Below, piece by piece: positions 1 to 5,409 of a stretch of 5,409 nucleotides of DNA; positions within the stretch are counted from its first letter, which is position 1, and each line of letters begins with the position of its first letter. A program made the translations under genes and the position numbers. The stretch spans positions 1 to 5,409 of the forward strand of contig JAVYSG010000075.1 in NCBI GenBank assembly GCA_038729325.1, in the 5' to 3' direction. The notes under the pieces were generated by a model, which made no database searches, was not told the origin of the DNA, and saw only the letters and a program-made list of their open reading frames with translations. This DNA comes from UBA509 sp038729325 (GTDB lineage: Archaea; Thermoplasmatota; Thermoplasmata; Thermoplasmatales; Thermoplasmataceae).

Positions 1-194
1 TTGATGAGGTGAATTGAAGTCTGGTTGTCTTCATAGCTGTAATCAGGACTGGTTGATGTGACGCATTCCGAATATGCAGTGATATCCCCTTCATTGAGAA
101 CAAGTATTATGGCATCCCGGTCCGCTTCCGTTCCAAAGCTTGTGGTGAATGGATATAGGAAAGGTATCCTGATATTATAGATCCTGAGTTCCAT
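1..194 (-). CDS. MenC-like o-succinylbenzoate synthase / N-acylamino-acid racemase, 5' part
   Basis: The ATG at 194-192 opens a frame that stays open to the window edge (64 codons plus two bases), so only the N-terminal capping domain of an enolase-superfamily enzyme is visible. Seen: the segment TTSFGTEADRD (residues 17-27), then SECVTS (42-47), then PDYSYED (50-56). This order, 'IP..PF.TSFGTE..RD ... ECV.S..P.YSYE', is typical of the o-succinylbenzoate synthase/N-acylamino-acid racemase group. Known for the family: Mg-dependent dehydration of SHCHC to o-succinylbenzoate in menaquinone synthesis, and/or racemisation of N-acylamino acids. The catalytic KxK lysines and metal ligands lie beyond the window, so the choice between these activities cannot be made. 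Thermoplasma is known to contain menaquinones, which makes a MenC role plausible by inference. No Shine-Dalgarno site precedes the ATG. The gene lies 128 bp downstream of the acyl-CoA dehydrogenase, on the same strand, after a likely terminator. Confidence 0.8.
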   Translation of the reverse strand, partial: MELRIYNIRIPFLYPFTTSFGTEADRDAIILVLNEGDITAYSECVTSTSPDYSYEDNQTSIHLI

Positions 195-233
195 GGAGAG
201 AAAACCGCTTTATGACTAAAAATCTATTGTGCA

Positions 234-252
234 CGAATATAAACGATATTCG
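234..252. repeat. Palindrome overlapping candidate TATA box of the MenC-like gene
   Basis: CGAATAT (234-240) and ATATTCG (246-252) form a perfect 7-bp inverted repeat around the 5-bp spacer AAACG. It covers the best TATA-like element of the MenC-like gene (TTTATAT on the minus strand, 237-243). It could be a repressor operator. It could also be part of the 3' end of the upstream transcript. Confidence 0.5.
236..244 (-). promoter_or_regulatory. Candidate TATA box for the MenC-like gene
   Basis: On the minus strand the region reads GTTTATATT, close to an archaeal box A. Its centre is about 46 bp before the ATG at 194, which would give a leader of roughly 20 nt. An alternative is the weaker ATTTTTAG-like stretch at about 216-223, at the -26 distance expected for a leaderless transcript. 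The sequence does not decide between them. Confidence 0.35.
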
Positions 253-264
253 ATAATTACATCC

Positions 265-316
265 AAAATGGAAAAAATGAATAAAAAGATGTATCTTCCA
301 CGTTCTTAATAGAACG
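265..316 (-). terminator. Terminator of the acyl-CoA dehydrogenase gene
   Basis: Seven bases after the dehydrogenase stop codon, the minus-strand transcript contains a perfect 6-bp stem, CGUUCU-AUUA-AGAACG (316-301). It is followed by three U tracts: five U at 287-283, six U at 277-272 and four U at 268-265. Archaeal terminators depend mainly on oligo-U runs. The stem may stabilise the 3' end. Confidence 0.6.
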
Positions 317-322
317 GCAGTT

Positions 323-1966
323 TCATGCAGAACTCCTGCCCATCCAGTCCATGTGCTTCAGAGCGAATTTATAGATTTCAGGCTCTTTTCTTCCTGGATC
401 AAAGTGTTTCCACCTGTAGACAGTTGCAATCATCCTCATTCCTGTATCCCCCGTTTTAAATGCAACGCCATACAGCAGCACCGAGGCGGTTGTTGTTGCC
501 AGAAGGTCAAGAATATCCTTGGCATAGAATTCTGATTGGGCAGTTGCCAGAAGAGCTGAAGCCCTGCTGAATGAATCCCTGACAATATCCTCCATGGTGG
601 ATCTTATCCCCTTATCGCTGATGTCTTCCAGCAATCCGGACAGGTAATCCTGCAGGTCCTTAATCATCCCTTTCTTCTGGAGTACCTCAATGAGATCAAG
701 TGCCTGGATGTTGCTTGTCCCCTCCCAAATGGATGTTACTATGGAATCCCTGTGGAATTTCTCCACAGGAAATTCATGCAGGAATCCCTTGCCCCCAAGG
801 AGTTCCATGGAATACCTTGTGACATAGTCACTGGACCACGAAGCAAGATTCTTTGCCATGTGTGAAAGAGTCCTCGCAAAATGGTATTCCCTTGAATATG
901 GCGGCTTAGCATCCCAAACTTCGGAAAACAGCCTGGCCGAAAGGATTGAAATTGCCATTGAAGCCTCAACCTCCGCCTCCATCTCCACAAGGTCCCTCTG
1001 GACCAGCTGGTGATTGATCAGTGTCCTGCCAAATGCTTCCCGTTTCTGGGCATACAGGTAAGCTTCCCAGAGTGCTTTTCTGGCGATTCCAACGGCTGCG
1101 ATTGCATCATCTATCCGGGATACTGTGAGTATCTCCATGGCAATATATATGCCTGTTTTCTGGTCTCCGAGAAGGTATGCCTCGGAACGGTCAAGTTCCA
1201 CCTCGCCGGTAGGAACTGCTATTGTGCCAAGCTTGTCCTTGAGCCTTCGAATCCTGTAATTGGCATTGCCGCTGGAATCCAGCGCTGGCACAAAGAATGT
1301 GGATATTCCCTTGGCACCCGGGGGAGATCCCTCTATTCTGGCCGTGACAACGGAAGCATCTGCCAGGCCCGCATTGCTTGCAAAATACTTGTCTGATCCG
1401 GTAAACCTCCATTTTCCCCCGTCCTGCACGGCCACAGTTGTGTTTGCTCCAAGATCGCTGCCACCCTGTATTTCGGTGTAATAGGTTGCACCAAGCCATG
1501 GACTGTCATGTGATGTGAATTTGTTCAGGTATGCGTCGCGTACACTGTCACTGCCGTATTTCAGCAGCGCATATGCGGTCTGCATTGTGAGGGTCAGGGT
1601 GCAGAAGATTCCGGAATCAGAAATGAGATATCCGGAAATGAAATGATGCATCAGATCCTTCTCAATCACAGGCTTTGCAATTACTCCGAACGACTGCAGC
1701 CGATCGATCACATGCACGTGTGAAGGAGAGATCCAGACACCGTCCATTCTCCCGTCAAGAACGTCCCAGGTCTGGAGGACGGGCTTTGAATAATGATCAA
1801 TGAACATTGCCTCCTCAACCATTTCACCTGCAACATATTTTCCCAGGGCTTTCAGCTCATCTCTGCCTCTGTATTTCAGGAAATCCAGCATCCTCTGCAG
1901 CGGCCTGTCCTCAGAATAATAGTTCACTTTGCTGCTTAAAAATATGCGTGAAAAATCAAACCTCAT
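323..1966 (-). CDS. AidB-like acyl-CoA dehydrogenase family flavoprotein
   Basis: 547 residues with the full acyl-CoA dehydrogenase fold: N-terminal helical domain (about 1-155), beta domain opening with TEIQGGSD (164-171), and a C-terminal helical domain with KREAFGRTL (308-316), LLGGKGFL (389-396) and SIWEGTSNIQALD (412-424). E415 is at the position of the catalytic base. A C-terminal extension of about 115 residues (432-547) brings the length to that of E. coli AidB (541), well above the roughly 380 of simple members. Motifs such as TExQGGSD...NTT, RLKDKLG (241-247) and IWEG(T/S)xNI resemble AidB as recalled. Known for the family: FAD-dependent alpha,beta-dehydrogenation of acyl-CoA; AidB itself also binds DNA through its C-terminal part and belongs to the alkylation (Ada) response. 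The substrate here is unknown. The extension has several basic residues (R455, R463, R468, R511, R518, K520, R526, K527). The gene lies 53 bp after bax1 with its own leaderless-type promoter, so it is probably transcribed separately. No frameshift or missing motif is seen. Confidence 0.92.
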   Translation of the reverse strand: MRFDFSRIFLSSKVNYYSEDRPLQRMLDFLKYRGRDELKALGKYVAGEMVEEAMFIDHYSKPVLQTWDVLDGRMDGVWISPSHVHVIDRLQSFGVIAKPVIEKDLMHHFISGYLISDSGIFCTLTLTMQTAYALLKYGSDSVRDAYLNKFTSHDSPWLGATYYTEIQGGSDLGANTTVAVQDGGKWRFTGSDKYFASNAGLADASVVTARIEGSPPGAKGISTFFVPALDSSGNANYRIRRLKDKLGTIAVPTGEVELDRSEAYLLGDQKTGIYIAMEILTVSRIDDAIAAVGIARKALWEAYLYAQKREAFGRTLINHQLVQRDLVEMEAEVEASMAISILSARLFSEVWDAKPPYSREYHFARTLSHMAKNLASWSSDYVTRYSMELLGGKGFLHEFPVEKFHRDSIVTSIWEGTSNIQALDLIEVLQKKGMIKDLQDYLSGLLEDISDKGIRSTMEDIVRDSFSRASALLATAQSEFYAKDILDLLATTTASVLLYGVAFKTGDTGMRMIATVYRWKHFDPGRKEPEIYKFALKHMDWMGRSSA

Positions 1967-1985
1967 ATCATGATGATGTCAAAAA

Positions 1986-1999
1986 CAGTACTTAAGAAA
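1986..1999 (-). promoter_or_regulatory. Leaderless promoter of the AidB-like dehydrogenase
   Basis: In the 53-bp gap after bax1 the minus strand reads TTTCTTAAGTACTG. The CTTAAGTA core (1996-1989) is centred about 26 bp before the ATG at 1966, the spacing expected if transcription starts at the initiation codon. No Shine-Dalgarno motif precedes this ATG, which fits a leaderless mRNA. Confidence 0.55.
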
Positions 2000-2019
2000 G
2001 TGTATACCTGTATGTGAGC

Positions 2020-3354
2020 TTATTTTCCGGTGACGGTCAGGTGAAGTCCCTTCCACTTTATTGTGAATCCTGCTTTCTGAAGTGCCTCAGAGGGATCGAA
2101 TCCCATGAATTCAAGATAATCCACCATGGCCTGGGAATCCGGATAAAGTGAATGAAGGTGCTGAGTTATCTTATCTGATAAATCCTTATTGCTGTATGTC
2201 GGCTTCTCTTCAGCCCTTCCGGAAGGTTCTGTTGAAACATTATGCTTCGTATATTTTGCCTTCAGGTAATCCATAACGGCATGCCTGTCCAGTTCATCCC
2301 TGAAACAGTGGGCACCGGGAGGACATTTCTCTCCCTTCTCAAGAATACAGAACAGCTCTGCAGAAAGCCCATCCCGGACAATTCCGGAAACCATGGTTCT
2401 GTCTTCTTCATAGTAATTGGGACGTGTTACAAATATGGACACAGGGGTATCACTGATGGTGGCAGAATAATCTGGAAACAGCAGGTTTCCTGCGCTTTTT
2501 ACCGGAGACGGTGCATCGGATAGAATGCCGTCATCCTGCTTTTCTTCTGCGGAATCGCGCAGTGTCAGAAGATCCACAGCAGCATCATCCAGGAAATATG
2601 AATAATCAGACTTCTCATCACCGTTTTTTAGTTTCACTGTAGCCTGAATCTGCCAGTCAGAATAGTGGAACATGTACCTGATTAACATGGCTAATCTGGA
2701 GCCGTATCTGTCGCTGTGCTCAATAATTGAGAGAGGACCGCTTACTTCAATTCTGTAGATCCCTCCATCCTCACTGATCCTGTAAAGCAAGCCAAGGCTT
2801 CGTATGCGCCTCTCGAACCTTGCGTGATTCATTGTTGTTGTTATGGTTACCGATGATGTCTTGAGCATCACAGTCTCAACCTGCTCAAGGTTGTATCTGA
2901 CAGAAAGCTCATCCGGTGTGATTTCTGGCATGGAGACGAGAATCTGCTCATCTTCCTTGTCTGCGTACATGGCTGCAGAAATTTCACGGGGTGAAACATC
3001 CATCTCTGACGCTACCCTGGCAATCAGTTCATCCCGCTCCTCGGGAGCTACGGGAGGAGTGCGGGCAATGGAGAAGATGGCCTTCCTGACCTTCATGGGA
3101 TCAAGGAATGATGGAGGTTCCATGCGGGACAGCCTGAACATCAGCAGAGCAAGACCCCTCACAATTTTCGGGTTCTGTGATTTGAGTTCAAGTACCTTTA
3201 TCCTGTTTTCGATATCCTTTCTTCTACTTCCTGTGGATTCCCGGAACAGATCTATGACCGACGTGGTATAGTTGCTGTTTTCACCGGTCAGAAATACGGA
3301 TCTGACAACACCGTTCTTACTTTTGCGTACCGTCATCAGTTGAACTGGGAACAC
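2020..3354 (-). CDS. bax1: Bax1, nuclease partner of archaeal XPB
   Basis: 444 residues from the GTG at 3354. That start gives an N terminus of MFPVQLMTVRKSKNG, matching the family's MLPxxLL opening, and it has AGGAGG 7 nt upstream. The ATG at 3336 and a longer in-frame frame from 3456 fit less well. Seen (GTG = residue 1): SPREISAAMYADKEDE (121-136) and RYNL (153-156), typical of Bax1; a Cas2-like segment with YRIEVSGPLSIIEHSDRYGS (200-219), then DWQIQA (233-238); a central nuclease-like region with DSAEEK (267-272) and FPDY (293-296); and a distinct C-terminal domain (about 387-444). Known: Bax1 binds XPB and cuts DNA near junctions or bubbles in a helicase-nuclease complex. E124 and D132 coincide with residues I recall as catalytic in Thermoplasma acidophilum Bax1 (E124, D132, Y152); Y154 may stand for the tyrosine. 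Odd: the acidic residue expected after PDF in the usual 'EIVGFWTPEYL' segment is not evident; the region reads SIFVTRPNYYEED (306-318). The gene overlaps xpb by 38 bp, so the two are co-transcribed and probably translationally coupled. Confidence 0.9.
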   Translation of the reverse strand: MFPVQLMTVRKSKNGVVRSVFLTGENSNYTTSVIDLFRESTGSRRKDIENRIKVLELKSQNPKIVRGLALLMFRLSRMEPPSFLDPMKVRKAIFSIARTPPVAPEERDELIARVASEMDVSPREISAAMYADKEDEQILVSMPEITPDELSVRYNLEQVETVMLKTSSVTITTTMNHARFERRIRSLGLLYRISEDGGIYRIEVSGPLSIIEHSDRYGSRLAMLIRYMFHYSDWQIQATVKLKNGDEKSDYSYFLDDAAVDLLTLRDSAEEKQDDGILSDAPSPVKSAGNLLFPDYSATISDTPVSIFVTRPNYYEEDRTMVSGIVRDGLSAELFCILEKGEKCPPGAHCFRDELDRHAVMDYLKAKYTKHNVSTEPSGRAEEKPTYSNKDLSDKITQHLHSLYPDSQAMVDYLEFMGFDPSEALQKAGFTIKWKGLHLTVTGK

Positions 3355-4666
3355 CTTTTCGCCTCCTCTTTGAAGTTCCGTATTCTGAAGTACCCTTTGC
3401 CACAATCTCATATAATACAGAGTGCTTTTCGCCTGACGGGCGAAGCAGCCTTCCAAGCCTCTGCCTGAACTGCCTGGTGCTGCCTGATCCGCTCAACACG
3501 ATCCCGATGCTGGCATCCGGAACGTCGATGCCCTCGTCAAGAACTCTGGATGTGGCAAGCGCCGTAACCCTGCCAGCCTTGAACATCTCAAGGTATTCTT
3601 TCCTCTCTGGGCCCGGGGTAAGATATGTTATGCACGGGATCAGAAATTCTCTGGAAATCATGTATGCTGTGTCCGTATCCTCTGAGAAGATTATGGTCTT
3701 CTGGTTTCTGTGTTTTGAGAGGACGTACCTGACTGTGTCAACTTTCACCCTTGCATTGAATGCAATTTCCCTTGCTCTTCGCCAGGCAAGGAGTGCCTCC
3801 CTCCCCTCAGGATTCCATGATGAAAGGATGAATTTTTCAAAGTCCCATGGGCCTCTGAGCGTTATTCTGTGGTGTCTGAGATAACTGATGAATATATTCC
3901 TGTTCCTTTCATACTCTTCCTCCTCTTCGGGTTCCAGATCAACGGGAATCCTTACTATGTCATAATCAGAGAGGTATTCAGTGAGTTCCTCATAGCCGAG
4001 CTCAAATATCTTTCCGCCCATTACCTCTTCAAGCTTTTCGTGGAGCATGTCCGTTCTCTCATAAGTTGCCGTCAGCCCCATCCTGTAAGGGGATGCATAC
4101 ATCTTTGCTATTTCGAGGTAACGCTCGGATGCAAGGTGATGCACTTCGTCTACCAGCAGGAATCTGAATCTGTTTCCCAGTGATTCAGCCATCAGATATG
4201 CAGAATCATATGTAATGACAGAAATATCCTGTATGTCCCTCTCTCCTCCTCCGATCTGTCCTATATTTATTCCAAATGTTTTGGACAGCTTCTCCCTCCA
4301 CTGCTGGACAAGTTCAATTGTGGGGGCGACAACCAGTGTGGTTGTGGAGAGCCGTCCAATTGCCTCGATCCCAATATGCGTCTTCCCTGCTGCAGTTGGC
4401 AGGACAACAACTCCGGAGTTACGATTTGCTGCCCACAGATCAACAGCCTTCTTCTGATAGGGTCGCAGAGTTTCACCGTGCTTTACATTCACGGACGACG
4501 GGCCGAACACTTTATCAACGGCATTGGGAAACTTGATCATAACCTGGGGATACCTGAAAGCTTCAGTACGGTATGCCCCAACCCTATCGTCGTATACAAT
4601 GTAAGGTGGGATATTTCCGTTAACTTCGTTCAAAAGTAGCGTCCCCTTGCTGTATGTTACAATCAT
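3317..4666 (-). CDS. xpb: XPB/Rad25-type superfamily 2 DNA helicase
   Basis: 449 residues, the usual compact archaeal XPB size. Order of parts: small N-terminal damage-recognition-like domain (1-60); Q-motif-like LRPYQKKAV (67-75); Walker A PTAAGKT (90-96); motif Ia VVAPTIELVQQW (112-123); DEVHH (173-177), the archaeal XPB form of DEAH; motif III GLTATYERTD (197-206); a thumb-like insert (about 225-300) with an acidic run EPEEEEEYE (245-253); motif IV TIIFSED (324-330); motifs V-VI ATSRVLDEGIDVP (371-383) and RQRLGRLLRP (401-410). Known: an ATP-driven 3'-5' DNA translocase that opens DNA for repair; in archaea it works with Bax1. Odd: the RED motif following motif III reads R-T-D (204-206). 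The C terminus after the helicase core is basic (KRRRK, 433-437) and its last codons overlap bax1. The ATG at 4666 has no Shine-Dalgarno site, consistent with leaderless or near-leaderless expression of the first gene of this pair. Confidence 0.95.
   Translation of the reverse strand: MIVTYSKGTLLLNEVNGNIPPYIVYDDRVGAYRTEAFRYPQVMIKFPNAVDKVFGPSSVNVKHGETLRPYQKKAVDLWAANRNSGVVVLPTAAGKTHIGIEAIGRLSTTTLVVAPTIELVQQWREKLSKTFGINIGQIGGGERDIQDISVITYDSAYLMAESLGNRFRFLLVDEVHHLASERYLEIAKMYASPYRMGLTATYERTDMLHEKLEEVMGGKIFELGYEELTEYLSDYDIVRIPVDLEPEEEEEYERNRNIFISYLRHHRITLRGPWDFEKFILSSWNPEGREALLAWRRAREIAFNARVKVDTVRYVLSKHRNQKTIIFSEDTDTAYMISREFLIPCITYLTPGPERKEYLEMFKAGRVTALATSRVLDEGIDVPDASIGIVLSGSGSTRQFRQRLGRLLRPSGEKHSVLYEIVAKGTSEYGTSKRRRKGVPSSTDDGTQK
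3362..3367 (-). promoter_or_regulatory. Shine-Dalgarno site that fixes the bax1 start
   Basis: The minus strand reads AGGAGG here, complementary to the archaeal 16S 3' end (CCUCCU). It lies inside the helicase coding sequence, 7 nt before the GTG at 3354. It is the only strong Shine-Dalgarno site noticed in the window and selects the GTG over the ATG at 3336. Confidence 0.8.
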
Positions 4667-4680
4667 CCCGGATGATCAGT

Positions 4681-4701
4681 TAATACTTAGTAATGAAATT
4701 T
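4681..4701 (-). promoter_or_regulatory. Candidate promoter of the xpb-bax1 pair
   Basis: This AT-rich stretch on the minus strand contains TTACTAAGTATTA, similar to the TTTCTTAAGTACTG element before the dehydrogenase gene. The shared TAAGTA core is centred about 20 bp before the helicase ATG, some 5 bp closer than ideal for a leaderless start. The functional TATA box may therefore sit slightly further upstream in the same AT-rich block. The 127-bp gap and the lack of an oligo-U terminator after the membrane-protein gene leave read-through possible. Confidence 0.35.
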
Positions 4702-4768
4702 ATTCAGGGAGCGCAGATCAGGACGGGCGAGGATCAGGTATGATGCTGTATTGCTACAGAATTCAGGG
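4702..4768. repeat. Cluster of four TCAGG boxes upstream of xpb
   Basis: TCAGG occurs at 4704, 4718, 4734 and 4763, including two copies of ATTCAGGG (4702-4709, 4761-4768) and two of GATCAGG (4716-4722, 4732-4738). A short hairpin, CTGTA/TACAG (4746-4759), lies among them. On the minus strand its loop is GCAA, a GNRA tetraloop. No function is established. The cluster sits just upstream of the candidate helicase promoter. Confidence 0.3.
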
Positions 4769-4793
4769 CTACAATCATGGAAGCTTTATGGTA

Positions 4794-5285
4794 TCATGGA
4801 TGGTAGAAAGGAAGCGTGAAGGCAATTAATACTATGACCACCATGAGGCCAAGTGTTATGAATGAAGCCATATGAGTGATGCGCCGGATTCTTTTCATTT
4901 CGTCAAATTTACCCTCCTGAGAGAGCCTCACCAGTTTTTTGCCATGATAGATGTTGTTGGCATACATCAGCACCAGCATTATCACTACGATTATCCCCTT
5001 TGCAAGAAGAAGCTCTCCTCCGGCAGTTGTGGTGAGATCGGACAGTTTCGGGAGATAACCGTAGCCAAGATAGAGTCCGGTAGCAATGAGTATGGCAACA
5101 GATATGTCGGTAGCTGTACCGAAGATCCTCCCGATGTGGCCAAGTATCTTAGTTCTAACTTTTTCATCATCTGAAATCCTGAATGTGGCCGGCCAGACAA
5201 CAATCCAGATGAAAAAAGACCCCCCTACGAAGAAAAGGGCTGTGAAAGCGTGTATCCACAGTATGACAAGGAAGAGAATATCCAT
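4794..5285 (-). CDS. CopD-like four-helix integral membrane protein
   Basis: 163 residues, almost entirely membrane-embedded. Hydrophobic helices lie at about 3-30, 59-79, 91-111 and 137-158. The first carries WIHAFTALFFVGGSFF (10-25), the 'LH...WxGG' type signature seen in CopD-like and related four-helix proteins. The second ends in LIATGLYLG (66-74), and the third follows GGELLLAKG (89-97). Histidines H12, H50, H114 and H138 lie at or near helix ends and could bind heme or metal, but this is inference. Loops 31-58 and 112-136 are rich in Lys/Arg and are probably cytoplasmic, leaving both termini outside. The family is linked to copper handling or unknown redox functions; the specific role here is not known. 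The start is fixed by an in-frame TAA 15 nt upstream. AGGA lies 9 nt before the ATG as a modest ribosome site. It has no obvious link to the repair genes downstream. Confidence 0.8.
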   Translation of the reverse strand: MDILFLVILWIHAFTALFFVGGSFFIWIVVWPATFRISDDEKVRTKILGHIGRIFGTATDISVAILIATGLYLGYGYLPKLSDLTTTAGGELLLAKGIIVVIMLVLMYANNIYHGKKLVRLSQEGKFDEMKRIRRITHMASFITLGLMVVIVLIAFTLPFYHP

Positions 5286-5321
5286 ATCTGTGTATCCTTA
5301 GCCTTCAATTAATTTTTCCCT

Positions 5322-5330
5322 GTTTATAAG
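5322..5330 (-). promoter_or_regulatory. TATA box for the CopD-like gene
   Basis: The minus strand reads CTTATAAAC, a good archaeal box A. It is centred about 41 bp before the ATG at 5285, predicting a start near 5300 and a leader of about 15 nt that would just include the AGGA at 5298-5295. It forms an inverted pair with the plus-strand TATA element at 5343-5350. Confidence 0.5.
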
Positions 5331-5332
5331 AT

Positions 5333-5371
5333 TTGAAGACTGGTATAAACAGCCAAAATTCTGGTCTTCAA
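5333..5371. repeat. Inverted repeat in the divergent promoter region
   Basis: TTGAAGAC (5333-5340) and GTCTTCAA (5364-5371) are perfect 8-bp inverted copies separated by 23 bp. They flank the plus-strand TATA element and abut the minus-strand one. This placement suits a regulator-binding site affecting both directions. The function is inferred from position only. Confidence 0.4.
5343..5350 (+). promoter_or_regulatory. TATA box for a divergent plus-strand gene
   Basis: GTATAAAC on the plus strand is centred about 28 bp before the ATG at 5375, close to the spacing expected for a leaderless archaeal transcript. It mirrors the minus-strand box at 5322-5330 (GTTTATA/TATAAAC inverted pair). Confidence 0.4.
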
Positions 5372-5374
5372 TAT

Positions 5375-5409
5375 ATGTGGAACGTGAATCAGATCTCACG
5401 CAGCTTCAA
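5375..5409 (+). CDS. Possible start of a divergent gene, cut by the window edge
   Basis: The ATG at 5375 opens 11 codons (MWNVNQISRSF) without a stop before the window ends. Support comes from the TATA element at the correct distance and the divergent layout, not from protein similarity, which cannot be judged on so few residues. Alternatively, this edge could hold the tail of another minus-strand gene: one minus frame ends with a TGA at 5391-5389. Confidence 0.35.
   Translation, partial: MWNVNQISRSF

Noticed and set aside
2843..3271. Plus-strand open frame of 142 codons within bax1
   Set aside because: It is a shadow of the bax1 coding frame: low-complexity Ser-rich translation, no promoter, and full overlap with a recognisable gene.
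3336..3456. Longer bax1 frame starting from the ATG at 3456
   Set aside because: The extra 34 residues lie wholly within helicase codons, do not resemble the Bax1 N terminus, and ignore the AGGAGG/GTG pair.
4702..4780. Possible C/D-box small RNA, because of the repeated CUGA on the minus strand
   Set aside because: Box C is poor (AUGAUUG) and the box spacing does not match the roughly 12-nt guide intervals of archaeal C/D RNAs.
4647..4829. Plus-strand open frame of 60 codons spanning the gap between xpb and the CopD-like gene
   Set aside because: It runs antisense over the ends of both well-supported genes, has no recognisable protein features, and lacks a convincing promoter or ribosome site.
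5389..5409. Possible tail of a minus-strand gene ending with TGA at 5391-5389
   Set aside because: Only six codons are visible, another minus frame also stops nearby, and the plus-strand start at 5375 has better promoter support.

Overview
The window looks archaeal, most likely from the Thermoplasmatales or a related Thermoplasmata lineage. The evidence is an XPB-type helicase followed directly by the archaeal partner nuclease Bax1, frequent ATA and AGG/AGA codons, archaeal TATA boxes placed about 26-28 bp before start codons (leaderless style), and a classical Shine-Dalgarno site only inside the overlapping operon pair. The lineage is an inference; no 16S or other decisive marker is present.

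Layout, read along the minus strand, which carries almost everything: (i) 5285-4794, a four-helix CopD-like membrane protein; (ii) 4666-3317, an XPB/Rad25 helicase; (iii) 3354-2020, Bax1, starting at a GTG inside the helicase gene behind a perfect AGGAGG site, so the pair overlaps by 38 bp; (iv) 1966-323, a 547-residue AidB-like acyl-CoA dehydrogenase with its own leaderless promoter, ending in a hairpin plus U-rich tracts; (v) 194-1, the 5' part of a MenC/N-acylamino-acid racemase-like enolase-superfamily gene, cut by the window edge. At the right edge, 5375-5409 on the plus strand may be the first codons of a divergent gene. It would share a back-to-back promoter region (5286-5374) with the membrane protein.

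Functionally, the core is the archaeal XPB-Bax1 helicase-nuclease module, associated with nucleotide-excision-type repair. Three points deserve attention. The Bax1 start is a GTG that an ATG-based prediction misplaces. The Bax1 central nuclease domain seems to have lost its EVxGF-type acidic signature while keeping an N-terminal Glu/Asp pair. The XPB RED motif reads RTD. The AidB-like dehydrogenase next door raises the possibility of a link to DNA damage, but ordinary acyl-CoA metabolism is the simpler reading. No mobile elements, CRISPR arrays, tRNA or rRNA genes were seen, and no wholly new system is evident.
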